Below are positions 37,334-47,969 of a DNA stretch of 64,000 nucleotides, one piece after another. The first letter of the stretch is position 1, and each line of letters begins with the position of its first letter. Source of the stretch: Pseudomonas antarctica. GTDB taxonomy: Bacteria > Pseudomonadota > Gammaproteobacteria > Pseudomonadales > Pseudomonadaceae. Made by a program: the position numbers and the translations under genes. Location of the stretch: NCBI RefSeq assembly GCF_001647715.1, contig NZ_CP015600.1, positions 3,348,001 through 3,412,000 of the forward strand, read 5' to 3'. A model generated the notes under the pieces. That model did not search any database, was not told the origin of the DNA, and saw only the letters and a list, made by a program, of their open reading frames with translations.

Positions 37334-37351
37334 GCAGATTGCGCCATCTGC
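37334..37351. promoter_or_regulatory. inverted repeat between the AraC gene and the hydroxyproline operon
   Basis: GCAGAT (37334) and ATCTGC (37346) form a 6-bp perfect inverted repeat with a 6-base spacer. It lies in the divergent control region, 33 bases from the regulator start and 135 from the permease start. It is a candidate operator; AraC proteins more often bind direct repeats, so this is only suggestive. Confidence 0.35.
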
Positions 37352-37486
37352 GAGGCACTGTCGAGCACGGTAAATTGTGCTGAATTCGTCATCCATCACC
37401 GCGCAAAACATCAATCGCCGCCACATTCATGGGTTCACGATAGCGCCACTGCATGCCTATCCAATAACTCACAAGAAGGCGCCGCC

Positions 37487-39112
37487 ATGTCTGCTCAAGG
37501 CAAGTTCAAGAAACAACTTTCACTGATGGACCTCACCTTTATCGGGCTGGGCGCCATCTTTGGTTCGGGCTGGTTGTTCGCGGCCAGCCACGTGTCCGCG
37601 ATCGCCGGGCCTGCCGGGATTATTTCCTGGTTGATCGGCGGTTTCGCCGTGCTGCTGCTGGGCATCGTGTATTGCGAACTCGGCGCCGCCCTGCCCCGTG
37701 CCGGTGGCGTAGTGCGTTACCCGGTGTACTCCCATGGCCCGCTGCTGGGCTACCTGATGGGTTTTATCACGCTGATCGCGTTCTCAAGCCTGGTGGCGAT
37801 TGAAGTGGTCGCCTCGCGCCAATACGCCGCGGCCTGGTTTCCCGAGCTGACCAAGGTCGGCTCCAGCGACCCGACCACCCTCGGCTGGCTGGTGCAGTTC
37901 GCCCTGCTGTGCCTGTTCTTTATCCTCAACTACCGCAGCGTGAAGACCTTCGCCATCGCCAATAACCTGGTGAGCGTGTTCAAGTTCATCGTGCCGCTGC
38001 TGGTGATCGGCGTGCTGTTCACCTTCTTCAAACCGGCGAACTTTCAGGTACAGGGTTTTGCGCCGTTCGGCTTGTCGGGCATTGAAATGGCGGTGTCGGC
38101 CGGTGGGGTGATTTTTGCTTACCTGGGCCTGACGCCGATCATCTCGGTGGCCAGTGAAGTGAAGAACCCGCAACGCACCATTCCGATCGCGCTCATTCTG
38201 TCGGTGCTGCTGTCGACGGCCATTTATGTGCTGCTGCAAACCGCGTTCCTTGGGGGCGTGCCCACCGAGATGCTCGCCGACGGCTGGGCTGGCATCAGCA
38301 AGGAACTCGCGCTGCCGTATCGCGATATCGCCCTGGCCTTGGGCGTGGGTTGGCTGGCCTATCTGGTGGTGGCCGATGCGGTGATCTCCCCCAGCGGCTG
38401 CGGCAACATCTACATGAACGCCACCCCGCGTGTGGTGTACGGCTGGGCGCAGACCGGTACGTTCTTCAAGCTCTTCACGCGTATCGATGAAAAATCCGGC
38501 ATCCCGCGCCCGGCGTTGTGGCTGACCTTTGGCCTATCGGTGTTCTGGACCCTGCCGTTCCCGTCCTGGGAAGCACTGATTAATGTGGTGTCCGCAGCGC
38601 TGATACTCAGTTACGCCGTCGCCCCCGTCACCGTGGCTGCGTTGCGCCGCAATGCACCGGGCATGGCGCGGCCGTTCCGGGTCAAGGGCATGGCGGTGCT
38701 GGGTCCGCTGTCGTTCATCATCGCGGCACTGATCGTCTACTGGTCGGGCTGGAGCACTGTGTCATGGCTGCTTGGCCTGCAAATCCTCATGTTTGGGGTG
38801 TACCTGCTGTTCGCGCGCTGGGTGCCGACTGCGCACCTGAACCTCAAGCAACAAGTGCGCTCGTCGGCTTGGCTGATTGGCTTCTACACGGTGACCATCC
38901 TGCTGTCCAAGCTCGGCAGTTTCGGCGGTATCGGGGTGATCAGCCACCCGTTTGACACGCTGGTCGTCGCGGCCTGCGCCTTGGGTATCTATTACTGGGG
39001 CGCCGCCACCGGCGTGCCTGCGCACCTCGTGCGCCTGGAACACGAAGACGACGAAAGCGAAACCGTCAGCGAGCCTCACCACAACGCCTCCTTGTCCCCG
39101 GCCACTCACTGA
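37487..39112 (+). CDS. APC family amino acid permease, likely hydroxyproline uptake
   Basis: A 541-aa inner-membrane permease of the APC superfamily with 12 or more helices. The start MSAQGKFKKQLSLMDLTFIGLGAIFGSGWLF holds the glycine-rich substrate loop (IGLGAIFGSGW). The family signature VISVASEVKNPQRTIP (here TPIISVASEVKNPQRTIP) is present. The C-terminus is long and acidic. AAGAAGG precedes the ATG. It starts the hydroxyproline operon, whose next gene begins 12 bases on. Substrate is inferred from context. Confidence 0.92.
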   Translation: MSAQGKFKKQLSLMDLTFIGLGAIFGSGWLFAASHVSAIAGPAGIISWLIGGFAVLLLGIVYCELGAALPRAGGVVRYPVYSHGPLLGYLMGFITLIAFSSLVAIEVVASRQYAAAWFPELTKVGSSDPTTLGWLVQFALLCLFFILNYRSVKTFAIANNLVSVFKFIVPLLVIGVLFTFFKPANFQVQGFAPFGLSGIEMAVSAGGVIFAYLGLTPIISVASEVKNPQRTIPIALILSVLLSTAIYVLLQTAFLGGVPTEMLADGWAGISKELALPYRDIALALGVGWLAYLVVADAVISPSGCGNIYMNATPRVVYGWAQTGTFFKLFTRIDEKSGIPRPALWLTFGLSVFWTLPFPSWEALINVVSAALILSYAVAPVTVAALRRNAPGMARPFRVKGMAVLGPLSFIIAALIVYWSGWSTVSWLLGLQILMFGVYLLFARWVPTAHLNLKQQVRSSAWLIGFYTVTILLSKLGSFGGIGVISHPFDTLVVAACALGIYYWGAATGVPAHLVRLEHEDDESETVSEPHHNASLSPATH

Positions 39113-39124
39113 ATGGAGCGTCTT

Positions 39125-40051
39125 ATGAAACGGCTGCACGTTATCGACTCCCACACCGGCGGCGAACCCACGCGCTTGGTCATGACCGGTTTTCCTGAGC
39201 TCACGGGCAGCACCATCGCCGCCAAGCTCGACAACCTGCGCACCGAGCACGATCAATGGCGGCGCGCCTGCCTGCTGGAACCGCGCGGCAATGACGTACT
39301 GGTCGGCGCGCTGTACTGCGAGCCGGTCACGCCGGGGGCTACGTGCGGGGTGATCTTTTTCAATAACGCCGGCTACCTCGGCATGTGCGGCCACGGCACC
39401 CTCGGCCTGGTCGCCTCCTTGCACCACCTGGGGCGCATCGAGCCTGGCGTGCACACCATCGACACGCCGGTCGGCCCCGTTGCAGCCACCTTGCACGAAG
39501 ACGGCGCCGTGACCCTGCGCAATGTGCCCGCCTACCGCTATCGCCAGCAGGTGCCGGTAGACGTGCCTGGCCATGGGACGATCTGTGGCGATATCGCCTG
39601 GGGCGGCAACTGGTTTTTCCTGGTGTCGGAGCATGGCCAAACGCTGCAAATGGACAATGTCGACGCCCTCACCGACTACACCTGGGCGATGCTCAAGGCC
39701 CTGGAGACTCAAGGCATTCACGGGGCAGAGGGCGCGCTGATCGACCATATCGAGCTGTTCGCCGACGACGCCCATGCCGACAGCCGCAACTTTGTAATGT
39801 GCCCCGGCAAGGCCTACGACCGCTCGCCATGCGGCACCGGCACCAGCGCCAAACTCGCGTGCCTGGCCGCCGATGGAAAACTCGCCCCCGGCGCGCCGTG
39901 GGTACAAGCCAGCATCACCGGCAGCCAATTCGAAGCCCGTTATGAATGGGATGGCGAGCGCATTCGTCCTTTCATCACCGGCCGCGCGTACATGACCGCC
40001 GACAGCACCCTGCTGATCGACGAGCAAGACCCTTTCGCCTGGGGCATCTGA
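39125..40051 (+). CDS. hypE: 4-hydroxyproline 2-epimerase (proline racemase family)
   Basis: A 308-aa enzyme converting trans-4-hydroxy-L-proline to cis-4-hydroxy-D-proline. Both catalytic cysteines are present: C88 in LGMCGHGT and C236 in RSPCGTGTS, the same numbers as in P. putida HypE. The dehydratase relatives carry Ser or Thr in one of these places. ATG 39125 follows GGAGCGTCTT; the in-frame ATG at 39113 directly follows the permease stop and has no ribosome site. Confidence 0.93.
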   Translation: MKRLHVIDSHTGGEPTRLVMTGFPELTGSTIAAKLDNLRTEHDQWRRACLLEPRGNDVLVGALYCEPVTPGATCGVIFFNNAGYLGMCGHGTLGLVASLHHLGRIEPGVHTIDTPVGPVAATLHEDGAVTLRNVPAYRYRQQVPVDVPGHGTICGDIAWGGNWFFLVSEHGQTLQMDNVDALTDYTWAMLKALETQGIHGAEGALIDHIELFADDAHADSRNFVMCPGKAYDRSPCGTGTSAKLACLAADGKLAPGAPWVQASITGSQFEARYEWDGERIRPFITGRAYMTADSTLLIDEQDPFAWGI

Positions 40052-40083
40052 GCCCCCGATCTATAGTCCAAGGAGTTAGAACA

Positions 40084-41031
40084 ATGAGCGACAACATCTT
40101 CACCGGTTGCATCCCCGCGCTGATGACCCCGTGCACCACCGAGCGCAAGCCGGACTTCGACGCTCTGGTTGCCAAGGGCCGCGAGCTGGTTGATATCGGC
40201 ATGAGCGCCGTGGTGTATTGCGGTTCCATGGGTGATTGGCCGCTACTGACCGAGGCCGAGCGCCAGGAAGGTGTGGCCCGCCTGGTTGCCGCCGGTGTGC
40301 CGACCATCGTCGGCACCGGCGCGGTGAACAGCCGTGAGGCAGTGGCACACGCAGCCCATGCGGCCAACGTCGGTGCCCATGGCTTGATGGTGATCCCGCG
40401 TGTGCTGTCCCGTGGTGCGTCTGCAACGGCGCAAAAAGCGCACTTCTCGGCCATCCTTAAGGCCGCGCCCAACCTGCCGGCGGTGATCTACAACAGCCCG
40501 TACTACGGCTTCGCCACCCGCGCCGAACTGTTCTTCGAACTGCGCCGCGAACACCCGAACCTGATCGGCTTCAAGGAATTCGGCGGCGCTGCCGACCTGC
40601 GCTACGCGGCGGAAAACATCACCTCCCAGGACGATGACGTGACCCTGATGGTCGGCGTCGACACCCAAGTGGTGCACGGTTTCGTCAACTGCAACGCCAC
40701 CGGCGCTATCACCGGCATCGGCAACGCCTTGCCACGGGAAGTGCTGCAACTGGTTGCCCTGAGCAAGCAGGCTGCCAAAGGCGACGCCAAGGCCCGACGC
40801 CTGGCCCGTGAACTGGAAGCCGCGCTGGCCGTGCTGTCGTCCTTCGATGAAGGCTGCGATCTGGTGCTGTATTACAAGCACTTGATGGTGCTCAACGGTG
40901 ACCAGGGCTACGCCCTGCACTTCAACCAAACCGACACGCTCAGCGATGCCCAGCGGCACTACGCCGAGAACCAGTACGCGCTGTTCCGCCAGTGGTACAG
41001 CAACTGGTCGGCTGAACAGAACATCGACTGA
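40084..41031 (+). CDS. hypD: pyrroline-4-hydroxy-2-carboxylate deaminase (DHDPS family)
   Basis: A 315-aa class I aldolase-fold enzyme of the dihydrodipicolinate synthase family. In this pathway it deaminates and dehydrates 1-pyrroline-4-hydroxy-2-carboxylate to 2-oxoglutarate semialdehyde. The Schiff-base lysine K164 in IGFKEFGG and Y140 in NSPYYG are visible. DHDPS for lysine synthesis itself would be expected in a different context. AAGGAGTTAGAACA precedes the ATG at 40084. It follows the epimerase gene by 32 bases. Confidence 0.9.
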   Translation: MSDNIFTGCIPALMTPCTTERKPDFDALVAKGRELVDIGMSAVVYCGSMGDWPLLTEAERQEGVARLVAAGVPTIVGTGAVNSREAVAHAAHAANVGAHGLMVIPRVLSRGASATAQKAHFSAILKAAPNLPAVIYNSPYYGFATRAELFFELRREHPNLIGFKEFGGAADLRYAAENITSQDDDVTLMVGVDTQVVHGFVNCNATGAITGIGNALPREVLQLVALSKQAAKGDAKARRLARELEAALAVLSSFDEGCDLVLYYKHLMVLNGDQGYALHFNQTDTLSDAQRHYAENQYALFRQWYSNWSAEQNID

Positions 41032-41089
41032 TCGCTTCGCGCCGCTGTGGCGCTCACAGCGGCCAACCCCTTTTTACCAGGACGACCCC

Positions 41090-42661
41090 ATGACTTTGAC
41101 GGGCAAGATGCTGATCGGTCAGCGCGCAACTTCCGGCAATCGCGAAGCGATCCGGGCCATCAACCCTGCGACCGGCACGCCATTGGAACCTGCCTACGCC
41201 GGCGGCCATGGCGAGCACGTTGAGCAGGCGTGCGCGCTGGCGTGGGCAGCTTTCGACACTTACCGGGAAACCTCACTGGCGGATCGCGCCGCGTTTCTTG
41301 AAGCCATTGCGGACAATATTGAAGCCCTCGGCGATACGTTGATCGAACGCGCCGTGGCCGAAACCGGCCTGCCACGCCCACGCATTCAGGGCGAACGCGG
41401 CCGTACGTGCGGGCAGTTGCGAACCTTTGCCCGTACGGTGCGCGCCGGCGAATGGCTGGATGTGCGCGTGGACACGGCGCAGCCTGAACGGCAGCCACTG
41501 CCGCGTGCGGACCTTCGTCAACGGCATATCCCGCTGGGGCCAGTGGCCGTGTTTGGCGCGAGTAATTTCCCGCTGGCGTTCTCGGTAGCCGGCGGTGATA
41601 CCGCCTCCGCATTCGCGGCCGGTTGCCCGGTGATCGTCAAGGCCCACGGGGCTCATCCCGGCACCAGTGAGCTGGTCGGGCGCGCAGTGGCCAAGGCGGT
41701 CAAAGACTGTGGTTTGCCGGAAGGTGTGTTTTCGCTTCTGTACGGTTCAGACCGCGAAGTGGGCATTGCGTTGGTCACCGACCCGCGTATCAAGGCCGTC
41801 GGCTTTACCGGTTCGCGCAGCGGCGGTATCGCGCTGACCCAGGCCGCACAGGCCCGGCCGGAGCCGATTCCGGTGTATGCGGAAATGAGCTCGATCAACC
41901 CGGTGTACCTGTTTCCTGCCGCCCTGGAGGCGCGCGCACAAAGCCTGGCTGAGGGCTTTGTGGCGTCGTTGACCCAAGGCGCCGGGCAGTTCTGTACGAA
42001 TCCTGGTCTGGTGATAGCGATCGCCGGCGCGGCACTGGACCGCTTCGTGACCACCGTGAGCGAACGGCTCCCAGGCTGTGCGGCGCAGACCATGCTGACG
42101 CCCGGCATTTTCAGTGCCTACTCCACCGGTGTGAGCGCACTGGCAGAACACGCACAGATCGCCGCAAAAGGCTCGGCGGCCGAAGGTCCCAACCAAGGCC
42201 AGGCACAGGTGTTCATCACCCGGGCCGACGCGTTTTTAACCCAGGAACAGCTGCAAGCGGAAGTGTTCGGCGCGACCTCCCTGGTGGTGGTGTGCGCCAA
42301 CGATGAGGAAGTACACCAGGTTTCCGAGCACCTGGAAGGCCAACTGACCGCCACGTTGCATCTGGATGAAGATGACCTTGCACGGGCCAAAGCTTTGCTC
42401 CCCGTGCTGGAGCGCAAGGCCGGTCGCCTGCTGGTCAACGGCTGGCCGACGGGCGTGGAAGTCTGCGACGCCATGGTTCATGGCGGACCCTTCCCCGCGA
42501 CGTCCGATTCACGCAGCACTTCGGTTGGCACGGCGGCGATCCTGCGATTCCTGCGCCCGGTGTGCTACCAGGATGTCCCGGACAGTTTGCTGCCGAGCGC
42601 CCTGCAACACGGCAACCCGCTGCTGTTGCGGCGGTTGCTCAATGGCCAGAGAGAGGCTTAG
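41090..42661 (+). CDS. hypH: 2-oxoglutarate semialdehyde dehydrogenase (NADP+-dependent type)
   Basis: A 523-aa aldehyde dehydrogenase that oxidises 2-oxoglutarate semialdehyde to 2-oxoglutarate. It has the catalytic C302 (GQFCTNPG), the general base in [30 protein letters not shown], and [13 protein letters not shown]. This is the KGSADH-type subfamily (class II/III) found in sugar and hydroxyproline catabolism. The start is ATG 41090 after CCAGGACGACCCC; the frame open to 40898 overlaps the deaminase gene. Confidence 0.93.
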   Translation: MTLTGKMLIGQRATSGNREAIRAINPATGTPLEPAYAGGHGEHVEQACALAWAAFDTYRETSLADRAAFLEAIADNIEALGDTLIERAVAETGLPRPRIQGERGRTCGQLRTFARTVRAGEWLDVRVDTAQPERQPLPRADLRQRHIPLGPVAVFGASNFPLAFSVAGGDTASAFAAGCPVIVKAHGAHPGTSELVGRAVAKAVKDCGLPEGVFSLLYGSDREVGIALVTDPRIKAVGFTGSRSGGIALTQAAQARPEPIPVYAEMSSINPVYLFPAALEARAQSLAEGFVASLTQGAGQFCTNPGLVIAIAGAALDRFVTTVSERLPGCAAQTMLTPGIFSAYSTGVSALAEHAQIAAKGSAAEGPNQGQAQVFITRADAFLTQEQLQAEVFGATSLVVVCANDEEVHQVSEHLEGQLTATLHLDEDDLARAKALLPVLERKAGRLLVNGWPTGVEVCDAMVHGGPFPATSDSRSTSVGTAAILRFLRPVCYQDVPDSLLPSALQHGNPLLLRRLLNGQREA

Positions 42662-42664
42662 GCC

Positions 42665-43951
42665 ATGCCTGACTCCAACTCAGCAGATATCGCGGTCATC
42701 GGCGCCGGCATCATTGGCGTCGCTTGCGCCCTGCAATTGGCGCGTCAAGGTCGGCGGGTGGTGGTCATCGACCCACAGGACCCCGGCATGGGCGCCTCCT
42801 ACGGCAACGCCGGGCACCTGGCGACCGAGCAGGTTTTTCCGATTGCCGACGTGTCAATCCTCAAACGCCTGCCCGCCATGCTGATGGACCCTATGGGCCC
42901 ATTGCGCCTGGACTGGAAATACCTGCCCCGCGCCCTGCCCTGGTTTGTGCGCCTGTTGCTGAACCTGCGTCCGGCGAACTATCGGCGCACGGTGGCAGGC
43001 ATTCGCGCGCTGAATGAGGCCAGCCTGGGCGCGTGGCAACGCTTGCTGCACAGCATCGACCGGGCACACCTGTTGCGCGAAGACGGCTCGTTATTGGTGT
43101 TTGAGCGCGCAGCGTCGCGTGCCGCGATCGATGCGCTGCGCCAGCGCATGCAGCAACAAAATGTGCCGGTGGATGACTGGTCGGGTACAGCGGTGCGCAA
43201 CGCGGCGCCACAGTTGAGCGATGAGATACAAGGCGGATTGTTCTTCCCCGGTACAGGGCACTTTGTTGACCCGTACACGGTGGTGTGCGAACTGGTGAAT
43301 GCCGCCCGGGCCAACGGTGTGCAATTTATAAAGCAGCACGTCCTGGATGGGCGGATGGAGTCAGAGGGTGTGTCGCTGCTGACCGAACAAGGCACGCTGA
43401 CTGCGCGCCAGGTACTGATCGCCTGCGGCGCACACTCGGCCAAACTCACCGCTGCACTGACCGGCAAAAAAGTCCCGCTGGACACCGAGCGCGGCTATCA
43501 CCTGATGCTGCCGTTTGAACAACACCGCCTGCCCTTTGCCGTCACCTCGTTCGAACGCAAGTTCATCATGACGCCCATGGCCACAGGCTTACGCCTGGCA
43601 GGCACCGTCGAATTCGCCGGGCTCGATCGCCCGGCAAATATGCAACGCGCGTGGCAGTTGCACCGGCTGAGCAAGGGCTTGTTTCGCCACGACCTGAACG
43701 TACAAGGCGCCACACCGTGGATGGGGTTTCGACCGTCGCTGCCTGACTCGCTGCCGATCATTGATCGGGTGTGCAATGGCAAGGTGTTGCTTGCGTTCGG
43801 GCACCAGCATTTGGGCTTGACACAGGCCGCGGTGACCGCGGAAATCGTGGTGCAGCTGGCAGCCTCAACGCCGTCGCTATCGGGCCTGCCGGCGCTTGAG
43901 TCCTTTCGGTTGGATCGCTTTCAGGCAAACCTGCTGCGTGAAGTTTTTTAG
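42665..43951 (+). CDS. hypO: D-amino acid dehydrogenase, probable cis-4-hydroxy-D-proline dehydrogenase
   Basis: A 428-aa FAD enzyme of the DAO/DadA family. The dinucleotide site is IAVIGAGIIGVACALQLARQG at residues 8-28. The C-terminal motif TPWMGFRPSLPDSLPIID and a GHQHLGLTQA segment resemble DadA-like dehydrogenases. In context it oxidises cis-4-hydroxy-D-proline to 1-pyrroline-4-hydroxy-2-carboxylate. It starts 3 bases after the semialdehyde dehydrogenase stop, and its own stop overlaps the convergent ADP-ribosylglycohydrolase gene by 4 bases. Confidence 0.9.
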   Translation: MPDSNSADIAVIGAGIIGVACALQLARQGRRVVVIDPQDPGMGASYGNAGHLATEQVFPIADVSILKRLPAMLMDPMGPLRLDWKYLPRALPWFVRLLLNLRPANYRRTVAGIRALNEASLGAWQRLLHSIDRAHLLREDGSLLVFERAASRAAIDALRQRMQQQNVPVDDWSGTAVRNAAPQLSDEIQGGLFFPGTGHFVDPYTVVCELVNAARANGVQFIKQHVLDGRMESEGVSLLTEQGTLTARQVLIACGAHSAKLTAALTGKKVPLDTERGYHLMLPFEQHRLPFAVTSFERKFIMTPMATGLRLAGTVEFAGLDRPANMQRAWQLHRLSKGLFRHDLNVQGATPWMGFRPSLPDSLPIIDRVCNGKVLLAFGHQHLGLTQAAVTAEIVVQLAASTPSLSGLPALESFRLDRFQANLLREVF

Positions 43952-44862
43952 TGACCGGCTGGGGATGCGGCCAATAAAGCATCGGCCGTCGCTTGAATTT
44001 CATCGCGCATCCACAGCGTTTCCAGCCAGCCTGCCGGGATACATTGAACGCCATAGTAAGCGCCCGCCAACTGGCCGACGATGGCCGCCGTGGTATCCGC
44101 ATCATCCCCCAGATTCGCGGCGGCGAGCACGGCATCAGCAAAGCTCTCGGTGTGCTGAAAACACCAGAATGCGGCTTCCAGTGAGGCGACCGAATAGCCG
44201 GAGCCCACGATTTCGTCACGCGATTTGTTGCGGTACTTGCCGTCTGCGATGGCCATGACTTTAGGCGCGCTCAACCCGCTGTCCGGGACACTCAATACGT
44301 CATCTTTTGCGCGACCGCTCAAGGCATTGCACAGCGCGTGCGCCAGTACCAGGCAGCACTCGATTGCCTCTTGCGCCGCATGAGTCGTACGTGAACTTTC
44401 GACCGTAAAGGTGCGTACGCTTTGTGGGTCGGGGAAGAAGAACAACACCACGGGAGCCAGGCGCATCATTGAACCGTTGCCGGCGGAATGCGGGTGGGTA
44501 GAACCCGCAAAGGGGTCGCCGTGTGACTGATAAGCCGCCAACGCCTCGCGCACCGTCATGCCGATATCAAAACAGTCTCCTGTCGCACTCAAATACCCCC
44601 ACTTCCACCAATTCAGGTACCGGCCCATCTGATCCTTCGCATCAAAGCCGCCCTTGCGCAGCAAGCTTTCGGCGAGGCACAGCGCCATAGAGGTGTCGTC
44701 CGTCCACTGTCCGGGCTTGAGGTTAAACGGCCCGCCGCCCACCATATCGGTGACGGGCGCGAAGGTGCCGCGCGGCATGAACTCAACCGTAGTACCGACG
44801 GCGTCACCGCAGGCCAAACCGAGCAAACTACCGCGGTAGCGATCAATCAGTGTGAGTGACAT
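43948..44862 (-). CDS. ADP-ribosylglycohydrolase family protein
   Basis: A 304-aa protein of the ARH/DraG fold. Acidic metal-binding motifs are clear: GQWTDDTSMALCLAESLL near 51-68 and ANLGDDADTTAAIVGQLAGA near 252-271. The entrance motif GLACGDAVG is at 14-22. Members remove ADP-ribose from arginine or from DNA/antibiotics. There is no ADP-ribosyltransferase next to it. It is inserted between the hydroxyproline operon and the hydantoin cluster on the opposite strand, so it is an isolated gene. Confidence 0.93.
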   Translation of the reverse strand: MSLTLIDRYRGSLLGLACGDAVGTTVEFMPRGTFAPVTDMVGGGPFNLKPGQWTDDTSMALCLAESLLRKGGFDAKDQMGRYLNWWKWGYLSATGDCFDIGMTVREALAAYQSHGDPFAGSTHPHSAGNGSMMRLAPVVLFFFPDPQSVRTFTVESSRTTHAAQEAIECCLVLAHALCNALSGRAKDDVLSVPDSGLSAPKVMAIADGKYRNKSRDEIVGSGYSVASLEAAFWCFQHTESFADAVLAAANLGDDADTTAAIVGQLAGAYYGVQCIPAGWLETLWMRDEIQATADALLAASPAGH

Positions 44863-45107
44863 CCGTCTTCCTTTAGAGCTGATCCAGGCGGAAGGTTATG
44901 CCACTCGACCAAGCGTTTCCTCAGGGTGTTGAGCACTGGACACCCCAAAATCAGATAAGTCCTGCGCGGCGTGTAGGAACGTTATCCAAAGATGCATGCC
45001 TGTTGCAGACATACCGCCAGCACAAAGGCTCCGCGCGAAAGCGCTGTGCCAAACGCGCTCGGCTGAGGTGGCATGTACCCCCACCCAGGCCTCTAATTAA
45101 ACATCAG

Positions 45108-47807
45108 GTGACGATTCAGACAGTCCCAACCAAAAAAGTAGCTGATAAAACCTACGCAACCTTTGCGTACGAGACCGCTGTCTTGAAAAATAAGTCTTCA
45201 CCCGCTTCATCCTACTGGTGCTGGGTTGGCAAGCTGACGCCGCCTTTTACATTGCTGACGTCCTTACCTCGCCAGGCCTTGATCGTCTGTTTTCGCGAGC
45301 GAATAATCGGCCCTCTGGTCTTGGTGATCGCTCCCGCAGGTTTTGGCAAGACGACGCTATTGATGCAGTGGCGACAAGACCTGCTGTCGGCCACGACACC
45401 TTCGACCGTCGCTTGGCTGTCATTGGATGAGGCGGACTGCGACCCTAATCGTTTCCTCGCCTATCTAATCCTGGCGCTGGACCACGCAGGCCTCGATTTG
45501 GGGCACCTTACACGGCTGGCACATGCACAAGCGCTGGAAGTCCAACCGCAACGCACGATTACTGCGCTGCTCCACGCACTGGCGCGTTCAGACCGAAAGG
45601 TCACGCTGTTCCTGGACGACTATCACACTGCGGCAAACCCTCAACTCGACGCCATCGTTCAGGTCTTGCTGGAACAGGCTTCGCCGTGGCTCGAATGGGT
45701 TGTATCCGCACGCCGGCGGCCTGGCTGGCCGCTGGCGAAGTGGAAAGCCAATGGCTGGGTACACGAAGTATCTGCCCAAGCGTTGACGCTCACGCCCTTA
45801 GAAACCGCTGCCATCCTGGGCGCAGATATACCGGCTGCCGAACTGCATGACTTGCACGAGAGAACCGAGGGTTGGGCGATGGCTGTGCAACTGGCCAGGT
45901 TGTGGCGCAGCAGTGGCGATGCATCGTTGTATGGCCTGAATGCCTTTTCGGGGCGTGTCACCGATATGGCCGAGTATTTGACGGGGCAGGTGGTACAGCG
46001 CCTGTCATATGAGTGCCAGGCCTTTCTGCGTGATATGGCGTTGCTCGAACGCTTCAACGCCGAGCTGGCCGACGCGGTACGTGGCCGTAGCGACAGTGCG
46101 CAGTTGCTGGCGCAGTTGGCACATCTGGACGCTCTGCTCGTCCCCTTGGATGCCGGTCGCCAGTGGTTTCGTCACCACCGATTACTCCAGGACTTCCTCA
46201 ATCAGAGTATCGATGCTGGCGCAGCACGTAACATCTATAACGCCGCAGCCCAATGGCTGGCGGAAGAAAAGGACTGGGTACAGGCCATACGGTATGCATT
46301 GCGCGCCCGTGACACCCGACTCGCGGTCGACCTGCTCGTACAGGCCGGCGGATGGGAGGTGGTGCTGCATAACGGTATCCGTTACGCAGAAAGCCTGCGC
46401 CAGCAATTCGATGAAAAAGCGCTCAGTACCGAACCGGACCTGTTGCTGCTCCAGGCGTACTTGCACGCCAAGCTCGGCGAACATGCCCTCGCCAACCAAC
46501 TGCTCGATTTAATCCGCGACCGGGTCCAGGCAGATCGACGGCTTGCGCGAGACTTTCATGTGGTACGCACGCTTGCCGATGGCTATATCGATCAATTCGA
46601 TCTGCCGAATGGCGAAAGTGCGCCAGGCGACAATATGCTCACCGCCGGAACGCTGGAATGCGCTCGTGCCTTGCAGGCACTGAAACAGGGTCAACTGTCC
46701 CTGTCCCTGCAAGTGATTCGCTCGGCGCACGTCAAGATGCGTGTGGTCGGCAGCTCACGAGGTGAGAGTTACTGTCGCATCCATGAGGCACAAGTCCTGG
46801 CCTTAACAGGCGATATCGCCGCTTCCGCACAGATAGTCGACATTGCGGTGACTATCGCCGACAGCCAATTCGGCAGCGAGAGCTCCGTCAGAGCGTTGGC
46901 GGGCTGCCTCAAGGCGCAGCACCTGTATTGGCAAGGTGCCTGGGCCGAAGCAACACCCTGGGTACGCGACGGTTGGGCCTCACTCAAATACACCGACGCT
47001 TGGCTGGATATCACAGCCGTTACCGCTGAGGTTGCATGGCGCACTTCGCTGCGCAATCTAGGACTACAACCAGCGTTACTCGAACTTGCGCAGGTGGCCG
47101 AACTCGCCACTGCGCGCAACTGGCACCGGTTGGCACGGTTGGTCATCGCTTGGCGAGTCGACCTACTGGTGCAAGGGGGCGCCTTGACGCAAGCGCGTCA
47201 GGAGGCGCTGGCCAATAACCTGGAATGCGCTGCAAAGGCCCCTGATGACTGGCGCAACCATGAGGCCGCAACGTTGGCACTGGCCAGGTTACAGTTCGCG
47301 ACCGGAGCATCGGCTGACGCACTCAATCACCTGCAGCGCGGCGCGAAACTCTTGCAAGAACGCGGCTTGCAGTTGCCCGCTTGGCGCCTGCAACTGCTGG
47401 CATTGGCCGCCCAAGGCAAAGGCCACCCACCCGAGCAAAACGCGATACTGGCCTCGATACCAGCCCCGGCACTGCCCGGCCTGCTACTGGAAGCCGGGCC
47501 TTGCATACTGACTGCGCTGGAAGCCTGCGCCCATACCGCCCACAGCCAGCACGCGATCATCACACGCCTGCGCGGATGGCGCGCCCACCCGGTGCGCTCG
47601 CGCCTGTCCTTCAGCGCCAAGGAGACGCAAATTCTCACCTTACTCGCCCAAGGCCAATCGAACAAAGCCATAGCCCTGGCGATGGATATTTCTGAAAACA
47701 CCGTGAAATTTCATCTCAAGCATGTGTTTACCAAGCTCTGTGTCGACAGTCGCACAGCCGCCATGGCTGCAGCTTTGCGTCTTGGGCTGCTTGACGCGCC
47801 GCATTGA
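45108..47807 (+). CDS. MalT-like LuxR family ATP-dependent regulator
   Basis: A large regulator of the MalT/LAL type, about 899 aa from a GTG at 45108. The frame is open from 44898 (969 aa), but KLTPP...LPRQAL, where family members normally begin, lies near residue 42 of the shorter version. Walker A is APAGFGKTT (about 75-83), the NACHT-like helix follows, a long TPR-like helical region spans about 330-800, and the C-terminus is a LuxR helix-turn-helix (FSAKETQILTLLAQGQSNKA...ISENTVKFHLKHVF). Such proteins oligomerise on binding an inducer. It precedes the hydantoinase genes on the same strand and is the probable activator. Confidence 0.9.
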   Translation: MTIQTVPTKKVADKTYATFAYETAVLKNKSSPASSYWCWVGKLTPPFTLLTSLPRQALIVCFRERIIGPLVLVIAPAGFGKTTLLMQWRQDLLSATTPSTVAWLSLDEADCDPNRFLAYLILALDHAGLDLGHLTRLAHAQALEVQPQRTITALLHALARSDRKVTLFLDDYHTAANPQLDAIVQVLLEQASPWLEWVVSARRRPGWPLAKWKANGWVHEVSAQALTLTPLETAAILGADIPAAELHDLHERTEGWAMAVQLARLWRSSGDASLYGLNAFSGRVTDMAEYLTGQVVQRLSYECQAFLRDMALLERFNAELADAVRGRSDSAQLLAQLAHLDALLVPLDAGRQWFRHHRLLQDFLNQSIDAGAARNIYNAAAQWLAEEKDWVQAIRYALRARDTRLAVDLLVQAGGWEVVLHNGIRYAESLRQQFDEKALSTEPDLLLLQAYLHAKLGEHALANQLLDLIRDRVQADRRLARDFHVVRTLADGYIDQFDLPNGESAPGDNMLTAGTLECARALQALKQGQLSLSLQVIRSAHVKMRVVGSSRGESYCRIHEAQVLALTGDIAASAQIVDIAVTIADSQFGSESSVRALAGCLKAQHLYWQGAWAEATPWVRDGWASLKYTDAWLDITAVTAEVAWRTSLRNLGLQPALLELAQVAELATARNWHRLARLVIAWRVDLLVQGGALTQARQEALANNLECAAKAPDDWRNHEAATLALARLQFATGASADALNHLQRGAKLLQERGLQLPAWRLQLLALAAQGKGHPPEQNAILASIPAPALPGLLLEAGPCILTALEACAHTAHSQHAIITRLRGWRAHPVRSRLSFSAKETQILTLLAQGQSNKAIALAMDISENTVKFHLKHVFTKLCVDSRTAAMAAALRLGLLDAPH

Positions 47808-47969
47808 TCCACCAACCTACCCATGCGGGTAGTCGATGCGGCCCAAACGTCGTCACCTACCCGCCCTGCCCATAGCCTGCGTCGAGCAGCGCGCCATAGC
47901 ATCCCTCAACACCAGCGAGAGGCTCTCGCCTGGCTCCCCTCACAACGTAAGTACAGCAGGAGATGCCCT

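Noticed and set aside
38762..40027. 421-codon minus-strand frame under the permease and epimerase genes
   Set aside because: Antisense shadow of two well-supported genes.
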